The notes below the pieces were generated by a model that saw only the letters and a list, made by a program, of their open reading frames with translations, did no database searches and was not told the origin of the DNA. The position numbers and the translations under genes were made by a program. Positions 12,944-26,776 of a stretch of DNA of 64,000 nucleotides are shown here, in pieces. Source of the DNA: Magicicada septendecula (lineage: Eukaryota > Arthropoda > Insecta > Hemiptera > Cicadidae); contig JAWRYS010000982.1 in NCBI GenBank assembly GCA_034769895.1, positions 62,001 through 126,000 of the forward strand, in the 5' to 3' direction. How positions within the stretch are numbered: the stretch's first letter is position 1; every line of letters starts with the position of its first letter.

Positions 12944-15900
12944 GTGCCGTACTGGGTTCGGCAGCGTATTATAAGTTTTAAAACGAGCGGCGGTGACGTC
13001 ATGCACTGCCATACGTTCGTCGTTGTTGGCCGGTTATGCACACAAATGTTGTGCAGCTACGCAATACAGCTGGCGCTGCCAGCTGTTACTGTACATTCCT
13101 GCATCCAGAGTTTACTTGGCTAGGCCGAAACATTGAATCGGCCTCATTTCTGTTCTATCCTCCAACCTGGTCATCTGCTCTCGGCTGGCGGCTACCGTTT
13201 GTTCAGGACTTCCTCGGCTATCACTATGCCAGGCTAAATAAAGTATAGCTCCAGGTGCTCGAACAAGGGCGAGATGGGTGTCAGGTGGACGTACATCTGT
13301 CCACCCTAATGGCAGAGACGATCTTATAGCCACGATGCCGTCAGTCGAGGACAACTTAGGACTCTTCCAACGCTAAGCTGCACCCGGGACTTGTGACACG
13401 ACTGTGACATCACTGATCCGCGCCTATACGGACTAAGTACACCGGACAATCCAGGTGGGAAAATTCTGATTATCTATTTCTCTCTGTACAACATGGTGAA
13501 TGCACAGAAGCCGCCAGAAGCTCACTCGTGAAGTTCTGACCGTTATACTCTAGCACAAACTCTCATGTTCAATTATGTTATTGCATGTGTGAACATTACA
13601 GCAGTACACCTAATGAAGTATCTTATAACTGTATAATGTGTAAGAAATTACACACATACACACACATCCGCAGTTTGCTGTAAGATCTAACTTTTCATCT
13701 AATTAAGACCATTAGGGAGTTAATTATCTTGTGCTATCATGTCATCTGGTCAGGGCTGAGTTTTAATCACGTAACGGGGGGCTGTCTGATGCTTTAGATG
13801 AGAAACTATTTTCTTTCCCACAAATACTTAGCGCTTTAATGATTAAAGTCAGGGTCGTTTAGCAGGTTGAGTCTGGGGGGCGGTCATTTACATTCTTTGG
13901 TGTTAATTACCAAGGCAAATCTATACTTAAGAGCTGTGATTATCAGTTTACGCTGTCATTTATATTTGTACACATCTATACATATTATGGTGCATTCATT
14001 TACTGTAGTTGGAATGGGTTTATGAGCAAGTTAGTACTGAAATGAGGGATGTTTTGTTATTTATGTCGTGTATGTGTTTGTGTGTGTAATTTTACTATAT
14101 TTTGCTGGGGGAATATGTAATGAATTTAAAAAAGAGAAAAACCATAAATGTGCTTACTAAGACAAAAAAGGCTAGCCTATTTGAAACTATACAACACTTA
14201 TGGATTAGTATTGCTTTTATGAATGAGATTATTACTAACTTTGACTCATACATAATCAGGCAGAAATTTTGCAATTATGTTAATATCAAATTCACTTACT
14301 TTGTGACATTATGAATATTAATTGATATACATATGTATATATAATTCTGCCTTAATGGTGTGCTCACACAATCAAGAACTTGTCATTTTATGTAACATCT
14401 TGCAGGTTTAATAAAGCACACGCTTGTTGGTTAAAAGACTTTTTCATTTGCAAGTCCTGTCATTCACCTGGGGGGACATGTCTGTAATTGTATTTGGGCC
14501 TTGCACACTTTTGCTTCCTCTAGGTATTCCACCTAGTTCTAAATATGATGTCTCTCCCCTTTACAAAAAAAAAACTTAATAAAAATTAAATAAAATAAAA
14601 TTCAAAAAAATTACAAAAAAAACTTAGAAAATAAAAGGGAGCTCTGCAAATGTTAGATCAGAGCGTGGTTATGATTCTAGGTAGGTAGTAGGTATTATTT
14701 CTGCCTTAATTTTTCTTTGTTTTGAATTTGAGAAATTTTAGAATCTGGGGACTTACATTTATTTTCTTAAATGAAACTTAGGGTGGTTACAGACATGTCG
14801 GCTGGTGTTAGGATTTGCAAATTATTTCAAATTATTTTTGATTAGAATCCAGGTGTTGTAAGAAAACTTAATGGTGGTGTAACAAATTAATAAAATGAAT
14901 AACCAGGAAAATAGCATATTTTATAAAATGAATAAGGGGTTAATGAAGTTTAAGATAATTTAATATGTGTTAGTGTTTAAGTGATTATTTTGTGATGTTG
15001 AGTGCAAGATGAATTTTGAAAAGTGGTTATAAGAATGTGATTGATTTTTTGATGAATGTGTGCTGATTAATTTCACTTGCACATACCCTGGAGCTCAAAC
15101 AGATTCTGGACGTGATGAGGGCCGTCAGTACTTGTTGATTTTGATTGTGATTTGTCTCCTGGATTAGACAACGTGTTTTATTGCACCCAGTTATATGGTA
15201 ATTGTTTATTGAGGGCGTTGCGTGGCGGTACCATGTATTTTGAAGGCGGTCATGGTCCGACCAAGGTCATGGATGTGATAGTTTTATGTTTTCAATTATA
15301 TTGAATTTTATGTGTACTTTGTGTATTGTATTTAGTGAGTCAGTGTGTTGTTTTGTGTCGTGTTGTCTTCTGGAAATTTTACAGGGCTGTTTCTCTGCTT
15401 TTATCACACCCATCTCGTCGCATCGCTAGAGCACTCTGGAGCGGCTCAAAGGAAGAAGAGTACTTGAGTTTTTTCGGATTCTTTGTCATTATGTTTTGTA
15501 GGGTAAGTTGTGTTATGTGTTTTATGGCGATTTAAGTTAGTGTGTTCTGTTTGAGAATTGTGCAACTCTGGCGACGGTAGGTTACCAGGAATTGTCCCAC
15601 CCCCATTTCAGGGATTTTCCAGAAACTTTCAGTATTGGATTGAGGAGATGAGGACAGGTTGTAGGTCTTCTCGGACCTGGTCCTGTAGATTATCAGTTTC
15701 GCCTGTTCTAAAAATAAGATGGAGGAGTTATGTGCTGTGGTTTCCTGGTTCATAGAGGCTGAATTTGGTTGTCGATCATGGTAGCGTCGGTCCATGCCGC
15801 ATTCATCGTTTGATTTCTCTGGTGTGTCAGTAAGGATTAAGTGGTTTGTTTAGACGGTGGAAAAGTAAACCCCCCCTCCTGCTAGTTATGCCGTATTTGA

Positions 15901-16596
15901 AAAGTTAAAAAGAAATAGGATTGATGTTCGCGTGCCCTCTGCGCGGTCTTCTCTGCCTTGTGAATAGGGTCCGCCCACCCTAGTGTGGGGAAGGTGGGCC
16001 AGTCATGTGTCAAGGATTGAGGATGCCTTGTTTGTTTCACATGGCTGGTCGGTCCACGACGGTGGACGGTTCTCTAAGGGCACTCGCATATCAAGGTTGT
16101 AGCACCTTGTTAGCCTTCGGGCGTGAATATGTGAGTACCAGGAGAGTTACGAGGGGGTGACGTGTTGGGGCGGTCCCGAGAGTTTGGCATGGGGGAGAGG
16201 ACTCGCTTGGGGGTGGTCGCAGTGTGGTAGAGATTTTCAGTCCTGGGAAGGGAGGAATAGTGTTAATGGTCCTGGGTCTCAGTTATTAGATTTGGGAGGC
16301 CTTGGTGATCAGTACTCAGTGCTGGTTGGCGATTCTTCTCTTTCTCCTGTTCTTTTCTGTCCCTTATATCTGCATGCGGACCAGGGCCCGGCGAGCATGC
16401 AGGACGCACACTTACATCTTTTCTTTCAGACACACATTCACGGACTCACACCTCTTCCTTCTGCTTTTCGTTTTCCTGTGCTACTGAATTCACCAAGAGC
16501 GATTTAGAATCTGAGATTTCCCAGATTTCCCACAGCCGTCGTGCTTGAGGACTTGTTTGTTTTGGGTCAACCATGTTGCCCTTTTGGGGTGAGGGT
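12944..16596 (+). repeat. Array unit 4, sister of unit 3
   Basis: Carries the same four diagnostic variants as unit 3 (near 13971, 14716, 15546 and 16206), which marks the two as products of the most recent unit duplication in the array. Confidence 0.95.
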
Positions 16597-19500
16597 GTGC
16601 CGTACTGGGTTCGGCAGCGTATTATAAGTTTTAAAACGAGCGGCGGTGACGTCATGCACTGCCATACGTTCGTCGTTGTTGGCCGGTTATGCACACAAAT
16701 GTTGTGCAGCTACGCAATACAGCTGGCGCTGCCAGCTGTTACTGTACATTCCTGCATCCAGAGTTTACTTGGCTAGGCCGAAACATTGAATCGGCCTCAT
16801 TTCTGTTCTATCCTCCAACCTGGTCATCTGCTCTCGGCTGGCGGCTACCGTTTGTTCAGGACTTCCTCGGCTATCACTATGCCAGGCTAAATAAAGTATA
16901 GCTCCAGGTGCTCGAACAAGGGCGAGATGGGTGTCAGGTGGACGTACATCTGTCCACCCTAATGGCAGAGACGATCTTATAGCCACGATGCCGTCAGTCG
17001 AGGACAACTTAGGACTCTTCCAACGCTAAGCTGCACCCGGGACTTGTGACACGACTGTGACATCACTGATCCGCGCCTATACGGACTAAGTACACCGGAC
17101 AATCCAGGTGGGAAAATTCTGATTATCTATTTCTCTCTGTACAACATGGTGAATGCACAGAAGCCGCCAGAAGCTCACTCGTGAAGTTCTGACCGTTATA
17201 CTCTAGCACAAACTCTCATGTTCAATTATGTTATTGCATGTGTGAACATTACAGCAGTACACCTAATGAAGTATCTTATAACTGTATAATGTGTAAGAAA
17301 TTACACACATACACACACATCCGCAGTTTGCTGTAAGATCTAACTTTTCATCTAATTAAGACCATTAGGGAGTTAATTATCTTGTGCTATCATGTCATCT
17401 GGTCAGGGCTGAGTTTTAATCACGTAACGGGGGGCTGTCTGATGCTTTAGATGAGAAACTATTTTCTTTCCCACAAATACTTAGCGCTTTAATGATTAAA
17501 GTCAGGGTCGTTTAGCAGGTTGAGTCTGGGGGGCGGTCATTTACATTCTTTGGTGTTAATTACCAAGGCAAATCTATACTTAAGAGCTGTCATTATCAGT
17601 TTACGCTGTCATTTATATTTGTACATATCTATACATATTATGGTGCATTCATTTACTGTAGTTGGAATGGGTTTATGAGCAAGTTAGTACTGAAATGAGG
17701 GATGTTTTGTTATTTATGTCGTGTATGTGTTTGTGTGTGTAATTTTACTATATTTTGCTGGGGGAATATGTAATGAATTTAAAAAAGAGAAAAACCATAA
17801 ATGTGCTTACTAAGACAAAAAAGGCTAGCCTATTTGAAACTATACAACACTTATGGATTAGTATTGCTTTTATGAATGAGATTATTACTAACTTTGACTC
17901 ATACATAATCAGGCAGAAATTTTGCAATTATGTTAATATCAAATTCACTTACTTTGTGACATTATGAATATTAATTGATATACATATGTATATATAATTC
18001 TGCCTTAATGGTGTGCTCACACAATCAAGAACTTGTCATTTTATGTAACATCTTGCAGGTTTAATAAAGCACACGCTTGTTGGTTAAAAGACTTTTTCAT
18101 TTGCAAGTCCTGTCATTCACCTGGGGGGACATGTCTGTAATTGTATTTGGGCCTTGCACACTTTTGCTTCCTCTAGGTTTTCCATCTAGTTCTAAATATG
18201 ATGTATCTCCCCTTTACAAAAAAAAAACTTAATAAAAATTAAATAAAATAAAATTAAAAAAAAATTACAATAAAACTTAGAAAATATAAGGGAGCTCTGC
18301 AAATGTTAGATCAGAGCGTGGTTATGATTCTAGGTAGGTAGTAGGTATTATTTCTGCCTTAATTTTTCTTTCTTTTGAATTTGAGAAATTTTAGAATCTG
18401 GGGACTTACATTTATTTTCTTAAATGAAACTTAGGGTGGTTACAGTCATGTCGGCTGGTGTTAGGACTTGCAAATTATTTCAAATTATTTTTGATTAGAA
18501 TCCAGGTGTTGTAAGAAAACTTAATGGTGGTGTAACAAATTAATAAAATGAATAACCAGGAAAATAGCATATTTTATAAAATGAATAAGGGGTTAATGAA
18601 GTTTAAGATAATTTAATATGTGTTAGTGTTTAAGTGATTATTTTGTGATGTTGAGTGCAAGATGAATTTTGAAAAGGGGTTATAAGAATGTGATTGATTT
18701 TTTGATGAATGTGTGCTGATTAATTTCACTTGCACATACCCTGGAGCTCAAACAGATTCTGGACGTGATGAGGGCCGTCAGTACTTGTTGATTTTAATTG
18801 TGATTTGTCTCCTGGATTAGACAACGTGTTTTATTGCACCCAGTTATATGGTAATTGTTTATTGAGGGCGTTGCGTGGCGGTACCATGTATTTTGAAGGC
18901 GGTCATGGTCCGACCAAGGTCATGGATGTGATAGTTTTATGTTTTCAATTATATTGAATTTTATGTGTACTTTGTGTATTGTATTTAGTGAGTCAGTGTG
19001 TTGTTTTGTGTCGTGTTGTCTTCTGGAAATTTTACAGGGCTGTTTCTCTGCTTTTATCACACCCATCTCGTCGCATCGCTAGAGCACTCTGGAGCGGCTC
19101 AAAGGAAGAAGAGTACTTGAGTTTTTTCGGATTCTTTGTCATTATGTTTTGTAGGGTAAGTTGTGTTATGTGTTTTATGGCGATTTAAGTTAGTGTGTTG
19201 TGTTTGAGAATTGTGCAACTCTGGCGACGGTAGGTTACCAGGAATTGTCCCACCCCCATTTCAGGGATTTTCCAGAAACTTTCAGTATTGGATTGAGGAG
19301 ATGAGGACAGGTTGTAGGTCTTCTCGGACCTGGTCCTGTAGATTATCAGTTTCGCCTGTTCTAAAAATAAGATGGAGGAGTTATGTGCTGTGGTTTCCTG
19401 GTTCATAGAGGCTGAATTTGGTTGTCGATCATGGTAGCGTCGGTCCATGCCGCATTCATCGTTTGATTTCTCTGGTGTGTCAGTAAGGATTAAGTGGTGT

Positions 19501-20250
19501 GTTTAGACGGTGGAAAAGTAACCCCCCCCTTCTGCTAGTTATGCCTTATTTGAAAAGTTAAAAAGAAATAGGATTGATGTTCGCGTGCCCTCTGCGCGGT
19601 CTTCTCTGCCTTGTGAATAGGGTCCGCCCACCCTAGTGTGGGGAAGGTGGGCCAGTCATGTGTCAAGGATTGAGGATGCCTTGTTTGTTTCACATGGCTG
19701 GTCGGTCCACGACGGTGGACGGTTCTCTAAGGGCACTCGCATATCAAGGTTGTAGCACCTTGTTAGCCTTCGGGCGTGAATATGTGAGTACCAGGAGAGT
19801 TACGAGGGGGTGACGTGTTGGGGCGGTCCCGAGAGTTTGGCAAGGGGGAGAGGACTCGCGTGGGGGATGGTCGCAGTGTGGTAGAGATTTTCAGTCCTGG
19901 GAAGGGAGGAATAGTGTTAATGGTCCTGGGTCTCAGTTATTAGATTTGGGAGGCCTTGGTGATCAGTACTCAGTGCTGGTTGGCGATTCTTCTCTTTCTC
20001 CTGTTCTTTTCTGTCCCTTATATCTGCATGCGGACCAGGGCCCGGCGAGCATGCAGGACGCACACTTACATCTTTTCTTTCAGACACACATTCACGGACT
20101 CACACCTCTTCCTTCTGCTTTTCGTTTTCCTGTGCTACTGAATTCACCAAGAGCGATTTAGAATCTGAGATTTCCCAGATTTCCCACAGCCGTCGTGCTT
20201 GAGGACTTGTTTGTTTTGGGTCAACCATGTTGCCCTTTTGGGGTGAGGGT
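16597..20250 (+). repeat. Array unit 5
   Basis: Full-length unit. It shares with units 3 and 4 the CACCCAGTT variant near 18837, but lacks the variants private to units 3 and 4. Confidence 0.95.
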
Positions 20251-21959
20251 GTGCCGTACTGGGTTCGGCAGCGTATTATAAGTTTTAAAACGAGCGGCGG
20301 TGACGTCATGCACTGCCATACGTTCGTCGTTGTTGGCCGGTTATGCACACAAATGTTGTGCAGCTACGCAATACAGCTGGCGCTGCCAGCTGTTTCTGTA
20401 CATTCCTGCATCCAGAGTTTACTTGGCTAGGTCGAAACATTGAATCGGCCTCATTTCTGTTCTATCCTCCAACCTGGTCATCTGCTCTCGGCTGGCGGCT
20501 ACCGTTTGTTCAGGACTTCCTCGGCTATCACTATGCCAGGCTAAATAAAGTATAGCTCCAGGTGCTCGAACAAGGGCGAGATGGGTGTCAGGTGGACGTA
20601 CATCTGTCCACCCTAATGGCAGAGACGATCTTATAGCCACGATGCCGTCAGTCGAGGACAACTTAGGACTCTTCCAACGCTAAGCTGCACCCGGGACTTG
20701 TGACACGACTGTGACATCACTGATCCGCGCCTATACGGACTAAGTACACCGGACAATCCAGGTGGGAAAATTCTGATTATCTATTTCTCTCTGTACAACA
20801 TGGTGAATGCACAGAAGCCGCCAGAAGCTCACTCGTGAAGTTCTGACCGTTATACTCTAGCACAAACTCTCATGTTCAATTATGTTATTGCATGTGTGAA
20901 CATTACAGCAGTACACCTAATGAAGTATCTTATAACTGTATAATGTGTAAGAAATTACACACATACACACACATCCGCAGTTTGCTGTAAGATCTAACTT
21001 TTCATCTAATTAAGACCATTAGGGAGTTAATTATCTTGTGCTATCATGTCATCTGGTCAGGGCTGAGTTTTAATCACGTAACGGGGGGCTGTCTGATGCT
21101 TTAGATGAGAAACTATTTTCTTTCCCACAAATACTTAGCGCTTTAATGATTAAAGTCAGGGTCGTTTAGGAGGTTGAGTCTGGGGGGCGGTCATTTACAT
21201 TCTTTGGTGTTAATTACCAAGGCAAATCTATACTTAAGAGCTGTGATTATCAGTTTACGCTGTCATTTATATTTGTACATATCTATACATATTATGGTGC
21301 ATTCATTTACTGTAGTTGGAATGGGTTTATGAGCAAGTTAGTACTGAAACGAGGGATGTTTTGTTATTTATGTCGTGTATGTGTTTGTGTGTGTAATTTT
21401 ACTATATTTTGCTGGGGGAATATGTAATGAATTTAAAAAAGAGAAAAACCATAAATGTGCTTACTAAGACAAAAAAAGTTAGCCTATTTGAAACTATACA
21501 ACACTTATGGATTAGTATTGCTTTTATGAATGAGATTATTACTAACTTTGACTCATACATAATCAGGCAGAAATTTTGCAATTATGTTAATATCAAATTC
21601 ACTTACTTTGTGACATTATGAATATTAATTGATATACATATGTATATATAATTCTGCCTTAATGGTGTGCTCACACAATCAAGAACTTGTCATTTTATGT
21701 AACATCTTGCAGGTTTAATAAAGCACACGCTTGTTGGTTAAAAGACTTTTTCATTTGCAAGTCCTGTCATTCACCTGGGGGGACATGTCTGTAATTGTAT
21801 TTGGGCCTTGCACACTTTTGCTTCCTCTAGGTATTCCACCTAGTTCTAAATATGATGTCTCTCCCATTTACAAAAAAAAAAACTTAATAAAAATTAAATA
21901 AAATAAAATTCAAAAAAAATTACAAAAAAAACTTAGAAAATATAAAGGGAGCTCTGCAA
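20251..21959 (+). repeat. Array unit 6, partial
   Basis: The last unit stops after GGGAGCTCTGCAA, just past a purine-rich run, and is followed by unrelated AT-rich DNA. About 1.95 kb of the unit is absent at its right side. It shares variants with unit 1 (near 20395 and 21478). Confidence 0.95.
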
Positions 21960-23040
21960 TCTAACGTATAACCAAACAAGTACATTAAAATCCTTTTTTC
22001 AACATAATGCAATAAAAAGCAATGTGCAATTTCTGTTAACACGCAAATGATTATGTATTAATAATGGGTTAAAGTGGAATTTAATAATTACAAATTTTGT
22101 GGACTTGTGAAATTAGTAACACTATGTACTAATGTGTGATTATTAGTTGAATTTCTGAATTCCTTTGATTCATTAATAAATTTTACTAATTTGTTTTTTT
22201 TTATGTCTATTTAATGATTTCTTATTAGTTTTTAATCTCTGTGTTTTCATTATTCGTTTGTAAATTCTTGGATTTTGTTGTCCATGGCATGTCCATTGAT
22301 TAACTAATTATCATTATAACACACAGAGGACTGATCTTCTTTTGCAAGATCACAAGTATGTTTCAAGACCATTTGCAGGTCAGGCATTGTTCTGTCTGTT
22401 CACTTTCTGAAAGTGGTTGAGGAGCAAGGGGGAAGATGTCTCCATTAAAACACACACACAATTCCTTTTTTTCTTTATTTAATTTGAATTCTGTATTAGA
22501 ACAAACGTTTTCAGAGTTTACAAGTTTTTTTTTTTTAATTTCTTGGATCAAACAATGTACAATGTTTGATTTGTTCTTGTATTCCATACTTCCAGCAGTT
22601 TTACATGATACATTCCTAGCACGAATAAGAAAAGTTTAAATCTGCTGATGATCTAAAGGAGAGATAGTTATTTGCAGACTGACAGGGTTATAAAATAATT
22701 CTGAAAGAATTGTTGCTTTTACAATACCATCCTTTATCAAGTGGCTACTCAAATCTGCCAGTTTTTCACAGAAACTGAAGTTTGATGATTAGATCCATCA
22801 TGATGACCTAGTGATGCTCCAAACATTTCAAGGATTCTCCTAGCCTTAAAAAACTGGACTGGCCTCATTGATTGACATGATTAATGTTAAATTTACTTTG
22901 GGATACTTCCAAACATAATACAGTTTAAAATAAACAAAAAAAAAAATTTATTTCTAATTTTTCCAGAACTGTATACACATAATTTGATCTGGATAGAACG
23001 TGTATTAAACAATAATACTATTTGATGCAAATAATTAAAA
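21960..23040. other. AT-rich DNA without a recognisable gene
   Basis: No domain-bearing frame is seen on either strand. Homopolymer runs (T near 22193-22201 and 22526-22535) and short AT repeats are the only structure. The two frames of about 70 codons near 22363-22639 overlap on opposite strands and show no motif. Confidence 0.7.
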
Positions 23041-23520
23041 TATCGTTGTGGAGAACCATACATGACTTCCATGTTTTAAGATTTATATTTAAAATCGTTT
23101 TAGAAATGAAATATTTCTATAGAAACTACTTCTATCTTCAGCCTCAACCACAGAATTGTGGTCACTAACATATACCACCTCACGTTAGCGCACTTGATTT
23201 TCACTGACGATGGCACTTCCGAAACGTCTGGTTTTGCAGAAAACATTGGACCACGGCCAAACAGCCTGGAAAGGAATTTTATCAACAAACTACTTCATCG
23301 TTGCTGATAACGTAGTACACATATAAAAAATTATCCCCTCCCCTTCACCTATCATTTTAAATTATAGAAAATTATCGCCTCCCCCTTCAACTTCCCCCTA
23401 CCCCTTTTCATTTATGGATATTTCATCTACCTTTCTAGAGTGGATTATTATGACCTTTTCAGGATACTTTATTTATCAAAATTAAGTACTTTACTCTTGT
23501 TAAAACATAAAACGTTGCAG
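23041..23520 (+). repeat. Penelope-like terminal repeat, copy A
   Basis: Matches 28272-28750 in direct orientation over about 450 bases at roughly 80-85% identity. Shared blocks include GAGAACCATAC, GAAACGTCTGGTTTTGCAG and CGGCCAAACAGCC. The latter resembles the terminal repeats of Penelope-like elements, which is why I use that label; the presence of a Penelope-like GIY-YIG frame next to copy B supports it. C-rich stretches around 23333-23405 look internally duplicated. The frame at 23440-23760 starts at the end of this repeat and has no recognisable domain. Confidence 0.6.
23199..23232 (+). ncRNA. Hammerhead-ribozyme-like core in copy A
   Basis: CTGACGA (23204-23210) fits the invariant CUGANGA box. 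It is followed by a 10-base segment that can form a GG/CC stem II and then GAAACGTC (23221-23228). In a minimal hammerhead GAAACGTC supplies GAA, a two-pair loopless stem III (AC/GU) and the cleavage-site C. Flanking CA and TG can pair as the start of stem I. Penelope-like elements are known to carry such minimal hammerheads. Stem II is very short here, so activity is doubtful. Confidence 0.4.
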
Positions 23521-26500
23521 GTAAACTACCCCTTCTCCTTAACCGATCTTCACCAAAATCAACAGACCTTGAGTCCTCTACAATATGCAAAAAATTATTT
23601 GAATTTGCGGCAGTTATCGTTCGCCATAGACAAAATTCTACACACAGATATCTTTCAAAAAATTACTTCTTTATGTTTTGAGGGTAGTACAATCAGAATC
23701 AGCCCTTATCTCGAACACAATTTTTTTCGCCATCCATTTCCTTATGGAACATGGAAGTAAAAACAATATCCTTCTTTTTATAATATGTATTGCACATGTT
23801 TTCTAACACGGGACACTAATTATTAGATAAAATGTTTACCTTCATTTAAGCCAGCTTCCACTTACTGTGTACTTTCTCAGAGGCCATAACATGTTCTTTT
23901 TAACGTTGCCGAACACAAATTGATGTTGAATTAAAAATAAAGTAAAGGATTAGCACCTGAAGTTTGCAATGTGCAAGTTGAAGAATCTATTTAATTATTG
24001 CACTTAACTTGATATAAGTACTGATTACATTTCAGGATTATTATTTTCAGAAATAATGTATGTAAACCAGATTTCCCCATATAAAGTTAATTAAAATTCT
24101 TTAACGCATAGCATTCCAGACCTTTATGGTAGTAGATTTGTATTATTAATTTGAATTTACACAAATAATTCTCTTTAATTAACCAGAGTTACACACACAA
24201 ACTAAATGCTGAGCGTCCTCCTAGTGTATAAATTTAGCTAAAACACTATTCCAAAAACTTCCTTGTTACTAGAATATGTGACATGATGAACTTTTCATGT
24301 TAAATAGTTTAAATACTTTGTATTGAGAGTTAAGCACTTTAATAATTTCTATTTATGCAGGCGTATAGCAAAATCTGATCATCATGAAAAAGGAATAAGG
24401 CATTTTGTAATAGCAATTAACTGATTAGTTCCTGCTGTATTACTGACTTATATTACAAGACCAATTTTTGTTTAATTGAAAAGGTATATTTTAACTGTTT
24501 CTTTTGGTGCAATCTGTAAATTCCTTGACACACATCCATAAAGGTTTGAAAATATGCTTATTGCAGTTTGATAGGAACAAATTCTCAAAAAACTAATACA
24601 AATTTGTTATGTCTGATCACACCAGCTATCCTTTCTATTTGAAATGAGCCTTTTATCCAAATTTATTACATAGTATTGTGCCAAGATATATCACTATATT
24701 TGTATACTGTAATACAGTAGTGGTAGAATATTGTCATTCCACTAATATTACCCTAACATAATAAATGAAAATACATTATATACACATCTTTTGACATAAT
24801 CATCCTTTCACTTATCACTTTTTGCTTATCAATTTATTTGATGAATATATATTTAACGATTTATGTAAAATACAACAGGTGTTTAACGGACACGTACTAT
24901 GTGTAGACCTCTTATTTCCCTCTTCGGCAGGTTGAAGCTCAACTGGCACTAGAGTTGGGTATGAAATTATACTATGCTTATAGTCTGTCTGTTAGCAGCT
25001 AGTGGCATCTATTGACATTCACTCATGTCAAATTACAGAGTCGGTAAAGGATGTTCGAAATTTGAATGTAAACAAGTTAATAGTTAAATAATTAATATAA
25101 TGGAAGTATCACATATATAATGTATGTAAATGTAATTGTGAAAAAACGATGTAGGGCGTACTTCATATACAGATCAGAAGTAAATGATGAACTATTCTCT
25201 TTATGTAATAAGCCTTGCTACTAAACAATATATATTTTTAAAAGCTTCTTATCATATTGAGACGAAATGGAGCGGCATTTGAAACATCTCTTAGGTATAA
25301 AAACGACATAACGACCTTTACAAAATTTGCCGCCTGTAGGCAGTAGCCTACTTTGCCTATGCATAAATCTGCCTCTGGTGTACATGCTAAATGCATCTGA
25401 ACAGTAGTAAGAATGACTTAGTATCCTGTTGAGTTATTCACTGTTCTGATGGATGATACGCAAATACTGGAAGGTAGGATGTCAGAACCAGCAATAACCT
25501 TAAATAAAACTCTCATATATTTCAGTTATTACACAGTGTTCTGTTCATTACAGACAAGTGCTTGATTTGATCATTTTTTTAAAATAAAATTGTATATTTT
25601 AATGTAGCTTTACAGTAGCTTGACAGAAAGTGTAAAAATGTAAAATAAAAATGGCATGACTTAGGTGTAAATAACAAGTGAACACTTTACAGTAGCACAA
25701 AAAATGACAAAAAACTGAGACAATGAAATGCTACAGTTCAGTTAAAAATTTTGCAATCTCCCTCACACACAATTTTAAAGAATGAAGACATATCAACACA
25801 ACAAAATATTTTTTTTGGAGCAAAAGGAAACACAATGGAAAGACATCTCAGGTAGTATCGCTTTTTAGGGAAAAGAATAAAAAAATGCTAGCATTGACAA
25901 TCCAACAATGTATCGAAAAGATCAGGATCTTGCTAGGTACATTATAGGGAAAATTGGTTTTGTAGCTGCTAGTGGATGTTTGTTTCTATAAAAAATAATT
26001 GCAGTATCTAATAAATTATGGTACATATTTAATCATTTATTGAATAATTTGTCATTTATATAATTTTTTTTTTTTTTTTTAATTTCTATAGATACTTTTG
26101 GTGTGTTTGTTGTAATTTTGTGTTTTACATAATCTTTTGTGATTAAATCATTTGGTATAAAATGTTCCAGATTATAAAATACACCTCACAGTTTTAACAT
26201 ACAATATATATAGTAACTCCTCTATACATAGTAACAGGTATATCAATATGCCTGTAATCACAGGTATAGGAAAGTAATGGCAAATCTTGCATAATCTTGT
26301 TATCAGTTATTGTTATTATTCGGCTAGTGCTATTAAATTCATATTGGCCCAAAGTGATCACAAAAGGAATTTATTGTATTTGTTTACAGTCAACAGTGTA
26401 GATTCCGGTGATGATTTGAGATTTATATAAATTAATTTTCACTCATATGAATGAAGTTGCAACCATAAAGAAATACAGAATATATTTTCTATGACAGCAG

Positions 26501-26776
26501 GCAAGACAGAACACTTGTATTTTGCCTGTTATGTGTGTACATACATTCAGACATAATTTATTTGGATTGACTCTGCAAGCTTGAAATCAGATAACAATAA
26601 TGTTTTATATTTTACATTAGTGTATATGTAAAATTATAATCCTCAACGTATAATATTGAATTAATTGGGATGTTTCGTTAAATTGTTACGACGGTCTCAC
26701 CGATCGTCACACAGTACAGTGGAAACCAAAATAAAACACACTTATGAATTTGCTAATTTATTGGTGTTGTTACAGC
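23521..26776. other. 3.2 kb AT-rich DNA without a recognisable gene
   Basis: I see no conserved motif, long frame, or repeat shared with the rest of the window. There are poly-T and poly-A runs (for example T at about 26061-26078) and short microsatellite-like AT stretches. Introns or intergenic sequence of a host gene cannot be excluded. Confidence 0.6.

Larger units (their letters stand above)
1951..21959 (+). repeat. Tandem array of about 5.5 units of 3.65 kb (macrosatellite-like)
   Basis: Units start with GTGCCGTACTGGGTTCGG at 1951, 5606, 9291, 12944, 16597 and 20251, giving lengths of 3655, 3685, 3653, 3653 and 3654 plus a last partial unit of about 1.7 kb. Units are head to tail and differ only by scattered substitutions and short length changes in A, C or CA runs. 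No frame longer than about 116 codons exists, no domain is recognisable, and the small frames overlap on both strands, so the unit looks non-coding. Each unit carries promoter-like and polyadenylation-like signals and a hairpin cluster. It could be a macrosatellite, a tandemly repeated non-coding gene, or a tandem chain of a non-autonomous LTR element sharing LTRs. Orientation is arbitrary; I give + because the signals read that way. Confidence 0.97.

Noticed and set aside
2043-20661. Recurring 60-116-codon frames in the array units
   Set aside because: They overlap each other on both strands and change length with small indels between units (for example 112, 71 and 116 codons for the same place), with no known motif, so they look fortuitous.
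1951-21959. CRISPR array or rDNA spacer
   Set aside because: The repeat unit is kilobases long with no spacers and no rRNA sequence, and the context is eukaryotic transposon-rich DNA.
22363-22639. Overlapping 67- and 74-codon frames
   Set aside because: Opposite strands of the same AT-rich stretch with low-complexity Lys or Phe runs and no motif.
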